From NCBI RefSeq assembly GCF_042453785.1, contig NC_091664.1, positions 1,975,001-2,039,000 on the forward strand: DNA of 64,000 bases, read 5' to 3'. The position numbers and the translations under genes were made by a program. Source of the stretch: Malus domestica (Eukaryota; Streptophyta; Magnoliopsida; Rosales; Rosaceae). Shown piece after piece: positions 1-11,600 of the stretch (the first letter of the stretch is position 1; every line of letters starts with the position of its first letter). The notes under the pieces are model-generated. The model did not search any database, had not been told where the DNA came from, and saw only the letters and a program-made list of their open reading frames with translations.

Positions 1-910
1 AATGAGAGACAAGGAGAAGGAGAACAATCAACCGGAAGCCGAAGTCAAACCTCTGATCCTGGGTTGCTTACTTGGAAGTTTGACTGCTTACCTTGTCTGT
101 CACCTCTTTCGGCAGATCTCCTAGCTCGGCAACTTGGGGGACTTCTACTATAGGGTTTGTATCACACTTGACTAAGCCCGAAACTACAACTAAGCTTCAA
201 GTGAAATTGATACATTACCTTGTGCGTCAACATCAGCTAAATACACCATTCCCGGATGGAGGAAAGGTACTTCCAGAGAAGGGCAGATGAAGATCAGACC
301 ACACTTCGGTACTTAGAAGTTTCGTGATTACTCAAGGGATTGGATCTTGCAAGTCCCCAACCGAGGAGTTTTCCTCACTCGGGAACTTAGGGGAGCACTG
401 TTTGTACCATACTTGACCAATCCCGAAACTACCGAGCACCGGCCAACGCTATACTGTCAAGGACCCAGAAGAGTTCCCCTCCGACTAGGAGGCCAATCAC
501 TACTCGACACGTGTCAAGATTAGAAGCCAATCAGAGCGCAGCACGTGTCGACATCAAGAACCAATCATAACATGACACATGTCAATGTGACAAAGCTACA
601 AGTTTTTCTATAAATAGGGGTCATTCCCCCACAATATTGCCTAATGCCATTTGTGTTAAATCATTCACAAGAACTCACTAAATTGAGAGCTTGATCCTTT
701 GTACTTGTGTAAGCCCTTCACTACTAATAAGAACTCCTCTACTCCGTGGACGTAGCCAATCTGGGTGAACCACGTACATCCTGTGTTTGCTTCTCTGTCT
801 CTATTCATTTACGTACTTATCCTCACTAGTGACCGAAGCAACCAAGCGAAGGTCATAAAATCTGACACTTTCTGTTGTACCAAAGTCTTCGCTGATTTTG
901 TGCATCAACA
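1..910 (+). repeat. LTR-retrotransposon LTR fragment (5' end outside window)
   Basis: This stretch has the look of a plant LTR: a TATA-like motif (TCTATAAATAGGGG, about 607-620), a short transcribed leader with a CTACTCCGTGGACGTAGCC motif near 738, and a possible end in ATCAACA at about 910. Short direct repeats of the type ACTTGACNAANCCCGAAACTAC occur near 170 and 410. No primer-binding site follows 910, so the right edge is uncertain. No coding domain was seen. Confidence 0.5.
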
Positions 911-1035
911 TTACCGATATTTAATACCTTGCTCTGTACTCATATCAAATAAATTGTTTACCATAATAGTCACATTTGAAATAAATATTTGTTACATATA
1001 CAAGAGGTAAATCACTTTTGTTGTCAATTCTCTTA

Positions 1036-1338
1036 GGGTGCGTTTGGTACGTGGGACGGGACGGGACGGAACGGGACGAGGTGTTCCGTCCCGCGTTTGG
1101 TGCGCCAAAAATGGGTGGAACGGGCTGTTTCACGGGACAGATTTTGGATGTTTTTGCGTCCCACCTCCCCCTTGGAACGGGTTTGTTCCACGTCTGTGGA
1201 ACACAATGTTTTACCATTTTAAGACAAATATACCCCATGTCTTTTTCAAAAATTACACCTTCGTTCCGTCCCGTCCCGTCCCGTTCCGTCCCGTCCCGTC
1301 CGATCCCGTTCCGTTCCGTCTGCGTACCAAACGCACCC
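1036..1338. mobile_element. PIF/Harbinger (Tourist-like) MITE with GGGAC pentamer arrays
   Basis: The 303-bp element has perfect 15-bp terminal inverted repeats (GGGTGCGTTTGGTAC) flanked by the 3-bp target duplication TTA (1033-1035 and 1339-1341), which is the PIF/Harbinger signature. Just inside each terminus is a G/C-rich array of the pentamer GGGAC and its variants, inverted between the ends. No transposase is encoded. The overlapping reading frames are shadows of the repeats. Confidence 0.88.
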
Positions 1339-1451
1339 TTAAGGCTCGTTAGTAAAAACTTTTAAAAGTATTTTTAATTATTTTAAAAATATTTTTAAAC
1401 GAGTATTTAAAATTATCCAAATAATTATGAGATGAATTAGTGACAAGAGTA

Positions 1452-1684
1452 CATGTCGTGGGACAAAGATTGTCTGCCCTCCTTGTTCCCGTGCTCTCCC
1501 GTGCCTTCCTGTTTTGTGTGGTCACGGTTAAGCCACGTCAACATTTTATATTATTTTTTATAGAGATAATAAGACAAAAATAAATAGTAATATAAAATGT
1601 TGACATGGCTTAACCGTGACCATACAAAAGCATGAGAGGATACGAACAAGAAGACAGACAATCCTTGTCCCATGCCGTGTGCAT
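1452..1684. mobile_element. Foldback MITE, about 230 bp
   Basis: Two arms of about 100 bp (about 1452-1555 and 1590-1684) are inverted copies of each other; the inner part (GGTCACGGTTAAGCCA) is almost identical. The spacer is a short AT-rich loop. No clear target duplication was found, so the superfamily is undetermined. Confidence 0.65.
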
Positions 1685-1885
1685 GACCAAATTGCGTACT
1701 TGGAAAAGTAAAAGCCAGACTTTGGTTACAACGAGATTTGTTGTTATGTCAAGGAGTCAACGAGTGTGTTGTGTTAGGGTATTGGGAATTTTGACGAACT
1801 TGGTGGAGGGGATGGGTGGTATGAAGATAAGATAACAACGTGAGAACGGAATTGGATTGTAAAATTAGTTAAGTACGAATTTTAT

Positions 1886-2600
1886 GGCCCGTTTGGTACC
1901 CTACCGAAAATAATTTTCTCTTAAGAACAGTTTTTCATAAAATTTAAAAACTTGTTTGGTATAACACAAAATTGTTTTGAAGTGTTCACAAGTTCTTTTC
2001 AAAAGAAAAACATAGCTCTCTGCCCAGCAACTCCTTATTGGATCCGGAGAAGGGAGATCGAGACCTGAAGAGATGAGATAAGAGAGAAAGATAGAAGGGA
2101 GAGAGAGATAGAAGCGATTGGAAGATATCGCAGGGGTCTTTGCTGCCGAATCTCTTCATAAGAAAGAGAGGGAGAAAAGGGAGAGAGAGAGACGAGACAC
2201 AGGAGAGAGGATGAAGAAAAAATGATCTAGAAAGAAAGAGGATAAGACTGGGGCCTTTAGTTTTAAAAATTTTAAAAACAGACTTTTTATGTTTTCATGA
2301 AGTAAGCTATATTTTCAAATTAGTTTTAAATTCATCTTCGCTTGTAAGGGAGATGTTTTAGATTCGATTATCGTCAAAAAAGAATTTGAATCACATTATT
2401 ATTAGCCTATTGTGAGGTTAAGTCTTAGCGTACCCCTCCTTCCCTTTTAGCGTATCATTTGTTAAAAAAAATTTAGTTTTTCAAAATAGTCTTACCAAAC
2501 AAAAATTTTAGGCTTAGACTCAAAAATTGCTTTTCAAAATAATTCTACCAAACAAAATTTTTTGGTTTGAGACTCAAATACTAATTTTGAGTTAAAAAAA
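1886..2600. repeat. Degenerate MITE-like repeat region
   Basis: The left edge reads GGCCCGTTTGGTA, a common plant MITE terminus. Repeated motifs of the type TTTTCAAAATANTNNTACCAAACAAAA occur near 2480-2570. A GA-rich tract (about 2040-2230) lies inside. No gene was recognised, and boundaries and class are uncertain. Confidence 0.3.
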
Positions 2601-2733
2601 GAAAGATTTAATTTGAATATCACACAGACTCTTATAAGCCACACATCGCAAATTCAAATCTCGAAATCCGAAGTCAACAGATCTAGAGATCTGAACGAAT
2701 TGCACGAAGGTGATGTGGAGTGTATGAAGATAG

Positions 2734-2946
2734 GGAATATGATCCTCTTCGGATCCTCTTTGTAGGGATCCGGATGATCAATTAATCGTGTCCGTTTATC
2801 GTATGTTGTGTGGTTATAAATTATTTTAAAATTTTAATTTTAAATTAAATATAAATAATATCTAACGAAAATTAACCGCAAGATATACGATGAACGGACA
2901 CGATTGATTGATTTTCAATTACCACAAAGAGGATCCGTCCTTATCC
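2734..2946. mobile_element. MULE-type MITE, 213 bp, 9-bp target duplication
   Basis: Inverted arms carry GGATCC-rich ends and an inner ATCGTGTCCGTTTATCGTAT core. The element is flanked by an exact 9-bp direct repeat, TGAAGATAG (2725-2733 and 2947-2955). A 9-bp duplication is typical of Mutator-like elements. It encodes no protein. It resembles the element at 8040-8262 in its core. Confidence 0.8.
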
Positions 2947-3178
2947 TGAAGATAGGACCGAAGTGGGACTGGGATTGCATTAGAAAATTTGTTAAGCCTT
3001 CCGACTATTCTTATTTTATTAAGCACCAGATAACCACACATCTCAAAGTCCTAGCTGTGAAGATCACACTGTCCAAAAAATAAGAAAAAGATGATGCTAA
3101 GGCCCATGTTCCATAAATTAAGATCGCTATGTCGAAAATATTAAAATGATGCAAAAGCAAATGATTCATAAATTACAA

Positions 3179-3331
3179 GAAAAACTAATGAAAACAACTT
3201 AAAAACTTTGAGTTTTAACGATAAATATAAAATAAAGGTAAAGTAAATAGTACAAAGATTGATTTTTTAGTGTAAAAATGTGATTTTTCGTTAAAGTGAA
3301 CCGTACCGAAAATTTTTCGTCAAAGTTCCCT
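3179..3331 (-). mobile_element. MULE-type MITE, about 153 bp (family also at 23781 and 51990)
   Basis: This is an inverted copy of the family defined by GGGAACTTTAACGAAAA at one end and TTTTCATTAGTTTTCC at the other. Flanks are AAATTACAA (3170-3178) and AAATTATAA (3332-3340), a 9-bp duplication with one later change. Non-coding. Confidence 0.72.
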
Positions 3332-3340
3332 AAATTATAA

Positions 3341-4101
3341 TTTGTTGCAATTAGGTCTTCCATCTAACTCTGCCTAAATATTCTAAATTTCACTCATAAT
3401 ACTAGTTTACATGAAATTCAACGAAAGACCTACATTGCAATAAAATAACGCTAGCACTTACTAATAAATGATGTCATTCCCGACTCGCAAAGTGAAGCCC
3501 TTGAATTTTAGGCACGTAGGGTTCTGAGGTTGAATCGTGTGGATTCACCAGGCACCCATCTATTAATTGGTTCATTACATAAATAGTAAGAGTAATGTTA
3601 TTAATCCTTCAAAAATTTTATTGTGCACTGTATTTTTCTTTCCAAATATAAAAAAATTAGAGTGCACAAAATTATTTCAGAGTGCCAATAACAATACTCA
3701 ATAACAAGACAAACTATTTTTTCCTCATAAACGCTCTTCTTTTTCATTGAATTAAAAAAATAAAACCAAAACAACGGTCAAAATTAAACACGAGTATAGA
3801 AGGAGGAAAAAAGTATGTGATTATCGTCCCTTAAAATCATGATTTAGGGGACGCTTAGCAAGTCAATTTTTCTTTAGAAGTGTAAAACGAGACACAAACC
3901 GAAGTTTTGTATTGAAGTTTTTTTTTTCTGGTACGATAACCACAGCAAACACCGAACATGTTCTAAATTATAACTCGAAGGCTTTTCAATTAAGTACTTA
4001 AGCAAAAGCGAAAGCAGCTTCAATCTCCACACCTTCGGTCTACCTTCTTTGATTAGAATGCAGAATTTTGTAAAGGAAAGGGAAACCAAAAATATATAGA
4101 G
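3341..4101. other. Intergenic, 3' side of the PPR gene
   Basis: AT-rich sequence with no recognised gene or repeat. It should contain the 3' UTR and poly(A) region of the minus-strand PPR gene, but no specific signal was assigned. Confidence 0.4.
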
Positions 4102-5934
4102 TTACCAGAAGTCATTGCACGAACATTTCCCGTCAGTAAAATGATGGTATCGGCTGGCATCTCGAACAATGATGTCCCTCTTCACAATGCTGCTTATGAA
4201 ATTCAATACAGTATGACAATCTCCGCAGACACGAAGATTTTTTACTATCCGAATAGCAGTCCCCGGAACAGCCTTAAGCAGCCCATACGCCACAGCCAAC
4301 CTCTCGCTGTGCCAAAAGAGCTGCCTTTCCTTCTCTTGGTCCTCCATTTCATGTAAAACAAAGCTACTGTCAGGCACATAGCCTCTTCTCCTCATCTCTG
4401 CATCTAACCCCTTGAGCAAACCGAAAATCTCATCCTTCATAGGATGAGATGTCTCTCCAGCGTAAAAGACTTGGCTTTCCTTTCCAATGCCAATGGAACT
4501 ATAACCAGGCTTCTTCTTAACTTCTCTAGCAACCATCAACTTTCTCACTTCTGCTACGTTTTCCCACATACGTGCACCGGCATAGACATTAGACAACAGT
4601 ATGTAACTTGAAGGGTCTTCTGGTTTTAAGCTTAAAAGATGATCGGCAACCCTGATTCCCATTTGGGTTTCTCCATGATGTCTGCAAGCACTTAACAAAG
4701 CTGCCCAAGTGGGTTCATCCGGCTCAAACGGCATTGAATCAATAACATTCGAAGCTTCATCAAGGTGCCCCGAGCGACTAAGAAGATCCAAAAAGCATGT
4801 ATAGTGCTGCAGGGAGGGGCTAATCCCGTAATCCTCAATCATAGATCTGAAAAGAGCACGTCCTTTGCTAACTAAACCAACATGGCTACACGCATAAATC
4901 AATCCAACAAAGGTAACTTGATTTGGCCTTATTCCGGCTGCAATCATCTGATCATATAAAGTCAAAGCTTCCTCAGCTCGCCCGTGCTGAGCTGCCCCAA
5001 CAATTATAGAAGTCCAAGAAACTACATCTCTTCGATGCATTCGAGCAAAAATACCCTTAGCAGCTAAAATGTCACTACATTTTGCATACATATCAACTAG
5101 TGCATTACTAATAAACAAGCAAGACTCATAGCCAAGACCAATAACTAGACCATGAACCTGCTTTCCAAGCTCCAACACTGCCAAATTAGCAGAAGCTCCA
5201 ACAATGCTGGAGAGAACTAATGGGTCCACTATATCAACCCCGTCTCTCCTCATTTCAATAAACAAATAAAATGCATCAACGCCGTGTCCACTCTGTACCA
5301 ACCCAGATATCAAAGCAGTCCAACAAAACAAATTCTTAAGAGGTAACCTCTCAAACATTTCGATAGCATCTGATTTCCTTCCACTCCTGGCATACCCCGA
5401 AATCAGAGCAGTCCAAGAAACCGGACTTCTGGACACAATTGAATCAAAAACCGCACGAGCATTATCAGGCAATCCACATTTCGCATACATATCAACCAGG
5501 GACGACTTAACCACATCATCATAGCGAAACGGGGACACCAAAAATCGGCCATGCACTTGCTTGCCTTGTCTAACAGCTTCCAAACCAGAGCAGGCCTTGA
5601 CAATGCAAGCAAACACAAAATGGTCCGGCTGCAAACCATCAGACTCGAACATTGCAGGGAGCATGGCGAGGGTTCGGTGGGGGACGTTGGCTAGGTTGTG
5701 GGCGGTAAAAATTGAAGCCCATGAGACAAGGTCTCGTTGAGGCATTTCGTCGAACACCCGGCGCGCTTCTTCGACTAGACCGCATTTCCCGTAGGCATCC
5801 AAGAGGGTGTTGGGTAAGGGCACGCATAGATGGAGGCCTGTTTTGATGATTTGGGCGTGGAGGTTTTTGGCGGTAAAAGGCACGCGGCGTCGGGCGCAGA
5901 GTTGCAGTTGGTGTAGGAAGTGAGACGCTGGCAT
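4102..5934 (-). CDS. MEF35: DYW-class PPR organelle RNA-editing factor (MEF35-like)
   Basis: An intronless gene for 610 residues, normal length for this class. The product should bind an organelle transcript and direct C-to-U editing, probably in mitochondria. Seen: tandem PLS-type PPR motifs (for example FISNALVDMYAKC and DVVSWTSIIVGAAQHGRAEE), then E/E+ motifs (PTWAALLSACRHHG; YILLSNVYAGARMWENV), then a DYW domain. The deaminase signature HSE is at about 542-544, CGDC is near 570-573, and the C-terminus is CSCNDFW (D-F-W rather than D-Y-W, common in the class). The start is the first ATG in frame and gives a family-like N-terminus. Orthology to Arabidopsis At4g14050/MEF35 is inferred from remembered similarity and from the neighbouring AAE15 and GH17 genes. 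Editing targets here are unknown. Confidence 0.93.
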   Translation of the reverse strand: MPASHFLHQLQLCARRRVPFTAKNLHAQIIKTGLHLCVPLPNTLLDAYGKCGLVEEARRVFDEMPQRDLVSWASIFTAHNLANVPHRTLAMLPAMFESDGLQPDHFVFACIVKACSGLEAVRQGKQVHGRFLVSPFRYDDVVKSSLVDMYAKCGLPDNARAVFDSIVSRSPVSWTALISGYARSGRKSDAIEMFERLPLKNLFCWTALISGLVQSGHGVDAFYLFIEMRRDGVDIVDPLVLSSIVGASANLAVLELGKQVHGLVIGLGYESCLFISNALVDMYAKCSDILAAKGIFARMHRRDVVSWTSIIVGAAQHGRAEEALTLYDQMIAAGIRPNQVTFVGLIYACSHVGLVSKGRALFRSMIEDYGISPSLQHYTCFLDLLSRSGHLDEASNVIDSMPFEPDEPTWAALLSACRHHGETQMGIRVADHLLSLKPEDPSSYILLSNVYAGARMWENVAEVRKLMVAREVKKKPGYSSIGIGKESQVFYAGETSHPMKDEIFGLLKGLDAEMRRRGYVPDSSFVLHEMEDQEKERQLFWHSERLAVAYGLLKAVPGTAIRIVKNLRVCGDCHTVLNFISSIVKRDIIVRDASRYHHFTDGKCSCNDFW

Positions 5935-6071
5935 TCATCACCTAGTTCTATACAAGCCCCACCGTGTTCGTTAGAGTTCTAAAAAGCGAACAGCGTAAAA
6001 AAATTATTTTAACTACTTATTTAACTTTTCATCTCCAATAAATTATATATTTAACAAACTAAAATGTGAAT

Positions 6072-6440
6072 GGGTAATGTTAGGAATACCAAATTTTAAG
6101 ACTAAATTTAATAAACCAAATGATGTGGTAAGTTTGTGATTATTAGATTGTTACTTAAGTATTGATTAATACACTTATTTTCGTGAAGAGATCCCTTCCG
6201 GATTTTTCCCACCAAAGCCCACCAATCAATTAATCCGGATCCTTGAAATTTGATCCAACTGCTAAAATTATTATAACTTTTAAATGGACCCCCTATTTGT
6301 AACGGTTTGATCAAATTTCAAGAGTTCGGATTAATTGATTGGTGGGTTTTGGTGGGAGAAATCTGGACGGGATCTCTTCCTCTTATTTTCTATTGGAGAC
6401 ACATCATTTGGTTTAGAAATTTGGCCTCCCTAGCATTCTA
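6072..6440. mobile_element. Outer MITE interrupted by a second MITE
   Basis: Left end GTAATGTTAGGAATACCAAA and right end TTTGGCCTCCCTAGCATTC are imperfect inverted repeats. The same termini occur at 19844-20012. The body is split by the 6183-6381 insertion. No convincing target duplication was found for the outer element. Confidence 0.55.
6183..6381. mobile_element. MULE-type MITE, 199 bp, nested, 9-bp target duplication
   Basis: Nearly perfect inverted arms of about 70 bp start with GAAGAGATCCC. They include CCCACCAATCAATTAATCCG. Flanked by an exact 9-bp repeat CTTATTTTC (6174-6182 and 6382-6390). The close arm match suggests a fairly recent insertion. Non-coding. Confidence 0.88.
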
Positions 6441-6474
6441 AAAATAATATTGTAGAGATGCTAGGATTTTAAAC

Positions 6475-6715
6475 TTGTTCTTACAAAAGTGTCAGAATTT
6501 TGAAACTGATCTTGTAAAAGTTCATGAATTGTGAAACTGATATTGCAGAAATGTATAAAAATTTGAAACTAATCTTGTATAAATATTGAAATTTTGAAAC
6601 CGTTCGTGCAGAAGTGCATAGATTGTGAATTGACCTTGCAGAAGTGCATAAAATTTTAAAGTTCGATCTTGCGAAGTGCATGAATTGTGAACTTACAAAA
6701 GTGTAGATATTAGTT
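6475..6715. repeat. Degenerate minisatellite, unit about 30 bp
   Basis: Six to eight degenerate copies of a unit like ATCTTGCAGAAGTGCATGAA followed by TTGTGAAACTG. The repeat makes minus-strand frames look like a repetitive peptide, which is not taken as a gene. Confidence 0.6.
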
Positions 6716-7069
6716 ATTGTGGATGCAAAATTAGTTTGAAATTTTTACAAACGGGGTCAGATATTAATTTGGTTTGCTTGTTTTTTAGTTAGGTTTGTTG
6801 CGATTTGAGTTTTGTCTCTCTTGAAATGATTCAAAGATAGTGAATTTCTATAACATGTCTTTTGTGTTTTTGTCTTAATAGGTAAAGCTCCATTTTTCAA
6901 AACCGTCTGCTCTTCTCGCTTTCTTTTCTTATTGGTCATCGGTCCATCATTGAGTTTTACTAATTTTTTAACATTTAGCATATGAATAGTGACTCAATTT
7001 AAAGAGAGCCATTCACTTTGCTATCATATATAGAATCACTTATAGTCTGGTTTTTTAAAATAAAATTTT

Positions 7070-7485
7070 AGTGATTTTACAGCTTGTGAAGCATCAACAC
7101 ATATATAAAATGGGTGTAGCGGAGATGAGGATGCTTCGTTGGATGTGTGGGCACACGAGAAATGATAAGATTAGGAATGAGAATATCCGAAGTAAAGTAG
7201 GAGTAGCCGAAATTGAAGGAAATGTGAGAGAAAATTGGTTACGGTGGTTTGGACATGTGCAAAGAAAGCCTACTGACGCTCTGGTTAGAAGATGCGACTA
7301 CGAGACAGAGGTTCAGGGCCGAAAGGATAGAGGAAGACCTATGAAAACTTTGGAAGAGACTATAAGAAAAGATTTAGAGTACTTGGATCTAACGGAGGAC
7401 ATAACACAGAACTGAGCGCAATGGCGTTCTAGAATTCATATAACCAACCCCACTTAATAGGAAAATGCTTTTTTGTTGTTGTACA
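7070..7485 (+). pseudogene. RTE-type LINE, 5'-truncated 3' end (reverse-transcriptase C-terminus)
   Basis: The frame 7071-7415 encodes the C-terminal part of an RTE-clade reverse-transcriptase protein, recognisable by MLRWMCGHTRNDKIRNENIR, LRWFGHVQRKPTDALVRRC and the GRPMKTLEETIRKDL tail. Upstream polymerase motifs are missing, as expected from 5' truncation. The sequence after the stop (AGAATTCATATAACCAACCCC, then a TTGTTGTTGT tail) matches the usual RTE 3' end. It is not functional. Confidence 0.85.
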
Positions 7486-7534
7486 GCTTGTGTTAGAGAA
7501 GTTCTTAGGCTTGTTCGTTAATGTGCTGATAAAC

Positions 7535-7732
7535 GGATTTGGATCCTCTCCTGAGCAGGAGATCAGGATCCTCGGGATCAAACAACATGGGCCGTTGGAT
7601 TTTGATCCAACGGCTACAAACAGGGGGCCCTCTAAAAGTTATAATAATTGTAGCCGTTGGATTAAAATCCAACAGCCCATGTTGTTTGATCCCGAGGATC
7701 CTGATCTCCTGCTCAGGAGAGGATCCAAATCC
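7535..7732. mobile_element. MULE-type MITE, 198 bp, near-perfect foldback
   Basis: The arms (about 85 bp each, starting GGATTTGGATCCTCTCCTGA) are almost perfectly complementary. The element is bounded by an exact 9-bp duplication CTGATAAAC (7526-7534 and 7733-7741). It lies 50 bp past the LINE tail. Because it is palindromic, open frames appear on both strands; none is a gene. Confidence 0.92.
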
Positions 7733-8039
7733 CTGATAAACTATGGTCAATATCAATTTGCTCTCTGAAGGTTTCAGTGACATACTTTTCCCTTGACTGA
7801 TGTTTAATGTTTTTTACTTTACCTCGTGCCGTTAACTCAATCTAATATTTTATTAACTCAAATCTAATATTTTGTCAAAATTGAAGTCGTGGCATGCGTA
7901 ATTTCGTCATTTTACAACTGGACCCATAATTCACCGATGAGGATGTCTCGTGCAGAAAAGCTAGTAGGGTACTCCATTTGGACGAAATGACAAAAATTCA
8001 TATTTAATTTGCTAAAATAGCAACCAAACTAAATAACAC

Positions 8040-8262
8040 GAATCCGGATTCTTGCCGTATTCTTTTGTGAGGATCTTAGAGATCTGTGAATTATACATGT
8101 TCATCGTACACCGTATGGTCAGAAATTATTTTAAATATTTTTATTTTAAAATTAAATACAAACAGTACTTGATAAAAACTGACCGCATGATGTACAATGA
8201 ACAAACATGATTTACGAATCCCTAGAATCATCACCAAAAGAATCTGAAGAGGATGCTGTTGG
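8040..8262. mobile_element. MULE-type MITE, about 223 bp, 9-bp target duplication
   Basis: Flanked by an exact 9-bp repeat AAATAACAC (8031-8039 and 8263-8271). The inverted arms are diverged but align over about 80 bp (TTCATCGTACACCGTATGGTCAG against its partner). The core resembles the 2734-2946 element, so both probably belong to one older family. Confidence 0.75.
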
Positions 8263-8660
8263 AAATAACACAACAATCAAACCTTATCTTACTAATTAGA
8301 TTATTGAATTTGAAATATCATCTATATCGTATTGAATTTTTTTTACTGAATATCCTATTAATTTTAAAAACTCCCATCAAAATCCGCTCCATTAATGAGT
8401 CTATCTCTAATCAGTCCAATGCTTTACTTGTCGTGCATAAAAGAAAAACGAAATCTTGTGCACCCATTTTACGTGTGGCCTATCTATGACCTCTATCATT
8501 GCCGTGAGTCAAAGGTGTATCATGGGGAATCTTGTGGAACCACCCTTCATTATTTGAAAGAATTTCTATCTTATAAAAGCAACACAATTTTGATGAAGAG
8601 TTTTTTTACTATGATAAATGTGATCCATGCGCATGGAAAAATCGATACAAGTGTGTTGGT

Positions 8661-11600
8661 TTACTTGAAAAGGTTGTCTATTTGTTCTTTGTATTGAGCC
8701 ACGACTCGGTCCCGTCGAATTTTCATGGTTGGAGTCATTAGGCCACTGTCAATCTGCAACAGGAAAGTATAATTTGTCAGCCATTCACATCTGTAAAGCC
8801 GAAGGCAGTGCTGATGGAACTACTGGGATGGATGGATGGATGTTTTACCGTAAAGGGTTCGTCCGCGATTATGATCGGTCCGATTTGAAATGAACACCCT
8901 GAAGTCCTGCAAAAGATGGACGACGGATCATGAGAGACAGTCGCATTGTAGCAAACAGATACCATTGTTGAGACAACTGAATCTTAAAGGCCTCGTGCGA
9001 AGTTTAAATTTATCGATCATTGAAACCCGGTAATTCCCAAGAACATCTACAACAATTTGTTGACCTATAAAGAATTTTTACCATTTTCTCAGCTCTTCAT
9101 AAACCAATCTTGTCAATCTATCGTTGCTTAGGCCGGAGGCATCAGCAGCATCTACAGCAGCCAACTTTTTGGCTGCGAGTAAAGCCTCTTCTTTGTTTGG
9201 AACAACAATTGCCCCAAGGCGTCGCTGATCCTACATATATGAATGCAAACACATGCAGAATCAGTACATCAGTTGTAAAATGGCGGAATGTAGACAGATA
9301 TAAGGGAAATGAACTGCGGCAGAACCTGGCCGATGACAACAATTTGTTGAATTAGACTACTTCTCAAGGCAGCTTCCTCAATCTCTACCGGTTCAACGTT
9401 TTCCCCTTGTAAAAAATGCCGACTTGCACAGCGTTAGGGAAATGAAATTACATTCAGACACATAGGAGTAGATTTCAACAGAAAATAAAGACACATGTGT
9501 ATAAACTCATATGATCGAGATGTTTGGCAAGATTCGATTAAATACATGTCCCTCAACCTGGTAGTTTGGGCTCACTAGTTTTGTGACAAGAAACGTTTCT
9601 TTAGCGCAGTGTTTAATTACATAGTCCATGGAACTGAAACTAGGAAGACATTTCAAGTTGTTAGCTAGCGGATCCATGACAATGTTGCAGAAGAAAATTA
9701 AGCTTTTGGTATACCTGTTAAAAGAACGATAGTGTCCTTGGCACGTCCTTCAAGAACAACCACCCCTCCACAACAACGACTTCGCCCTATTGAATGGTGA
9801 GGAGCAATCCAACCAATGTCTCCAGTGTCTAGCCACCCATCGTCATCCAATGCTTTCTTTGTAGCGCCTGGATTCTAGTCCAAACATGAACAGAAAAAGT
9901 CACAAGCATATCATTAGGCAATGGAAATGCTGAATTCTGGTAGTAATATTAAAAATCGAATTCAAAATTGTACAACGTAAACATAAAATAGAAGCGAAAT
10001 ACAAGGATGATAACTAAGAGACCCTTCGATACTGAATTTTTGTGGCAGATACACAAAATGAGTGCAAATGGTTTTGGCAGATCTTTCAATAATTTAAAAA
10101 TTAGAAAGAACATTTGATGAACACAATATATGGTACCTTGTAGTATCCCTTCATCACTTGAGGTCCCCTAACTTTCAGAATTCCGCTCAAACCAGGAGAA
10201 AGAACTTCACCGGTTTCAGAATCTACGACTTTGAACTCAGTATGTCGAATTGGTATCCCAACAGAACCAATAACCTTCAGAAAAGTAGGAAAGAAATGTC
10301 TGTCAGGATAGATAAAGTCGATACATGGTCAATAAGCAATAACTTTGCAATAGCTATAGAATCGTTCTAGTCGTAATTTAAACATAATAGCATCATCACT
10401 AGTTCATTTATTTAGTTTGCTATTGTTCTTGAGGTATATACCAACCGGGGTATGTCAAGCACAACTCAAAAATACAAGCTAACAAACAATTTAAATTATA
10501 TTTCTTACATTAAAATTTGATCGTCGAGAAGCAACAACAGGAGAAGTCTCTGTTAAACCATATCCATTCTGCAGTTTCACGTCAATTGCCTGCAAGCATA
10601 CAACAGCACAATGAGAACTGATTATCTAAAGATCCTACTTGGCGAGGAAAGTACGTGTGAGAATCCAACCTCGAAAAATTTATCAACATGTGAAGGCAGA
10701 CAACCTCCTCCACTGATGCCGGCCTGCAGGAAGCCAGAGAATTTCCTAATTAGTCCCGCTCTTTCTAATCAACGTAATAAACAAAAGTCGTCACAGAACA
10801 AAGAAGACACAAATAATAACTTGGAAATAAGATGACCTTTGATATTCCAATGGCGGATTGAATTTTACTGTAGACTAGTTTCTTTCCCAGCACATGCAAA
10901 GGCCATAATAACGCAGCAATTATTCGCGCCCATAACCAATCTGCTACTGAAACAAGATACGAAGGTTGCTTCTGGTTCCTCGTCAGATACGTTCCCTATA
11001 AATGAATATTGATAACGCTATAAGCTTAGGTGGTACGGTAGGTGTTACAACAAAACACAACAGAAACAACAAAATCCATTGCCGCATTCATATAATCACT
11101 GTATGCAGTGTATTCCAGTTTGGAGATGAACATAGAAAATAACAGAACTATTCAGAGAATAAATTCACAGTAAATGAACCTCATAGATCCTCTTAAACTC
11201 CATGTACGCCATACTGATCCTTATGAATGTAAGCACAATAAGCTTACGAACAGTAGACGCGGATGAAATTTGTTTCTGAATACCGCTGCAAAGAGAAATA
11301 AGTACGTTAATACCTAAAAAGAGGACAAATAGACAACATGAAGAAAAGGCATACCTGTAAAGTGACTCATACACTAAAGGAACTGAAATTATATAGGTTG
11401 GCTGATATTTTCGCAAATCATCCTATCAAATAAACGAAAATTGTCAAATAACACTGATCAATTTGAACATGTAAAATCAAACAAGATGGAAAATAAACAG
11501 ATGCGATGCAAATAGGTTCTCCATTTCCGGCCAACAATTCTTTCAATTCTTCTTCAAAATCACCGGAGAATAGTATAAAGTTCATTTTGAAAGATAAAAA

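Noticed and set aside
7490..7783. Matching open frames on both strands at 7490-7783.
   Set aside because: They are the two readings of a palindromic MITE, not genes.
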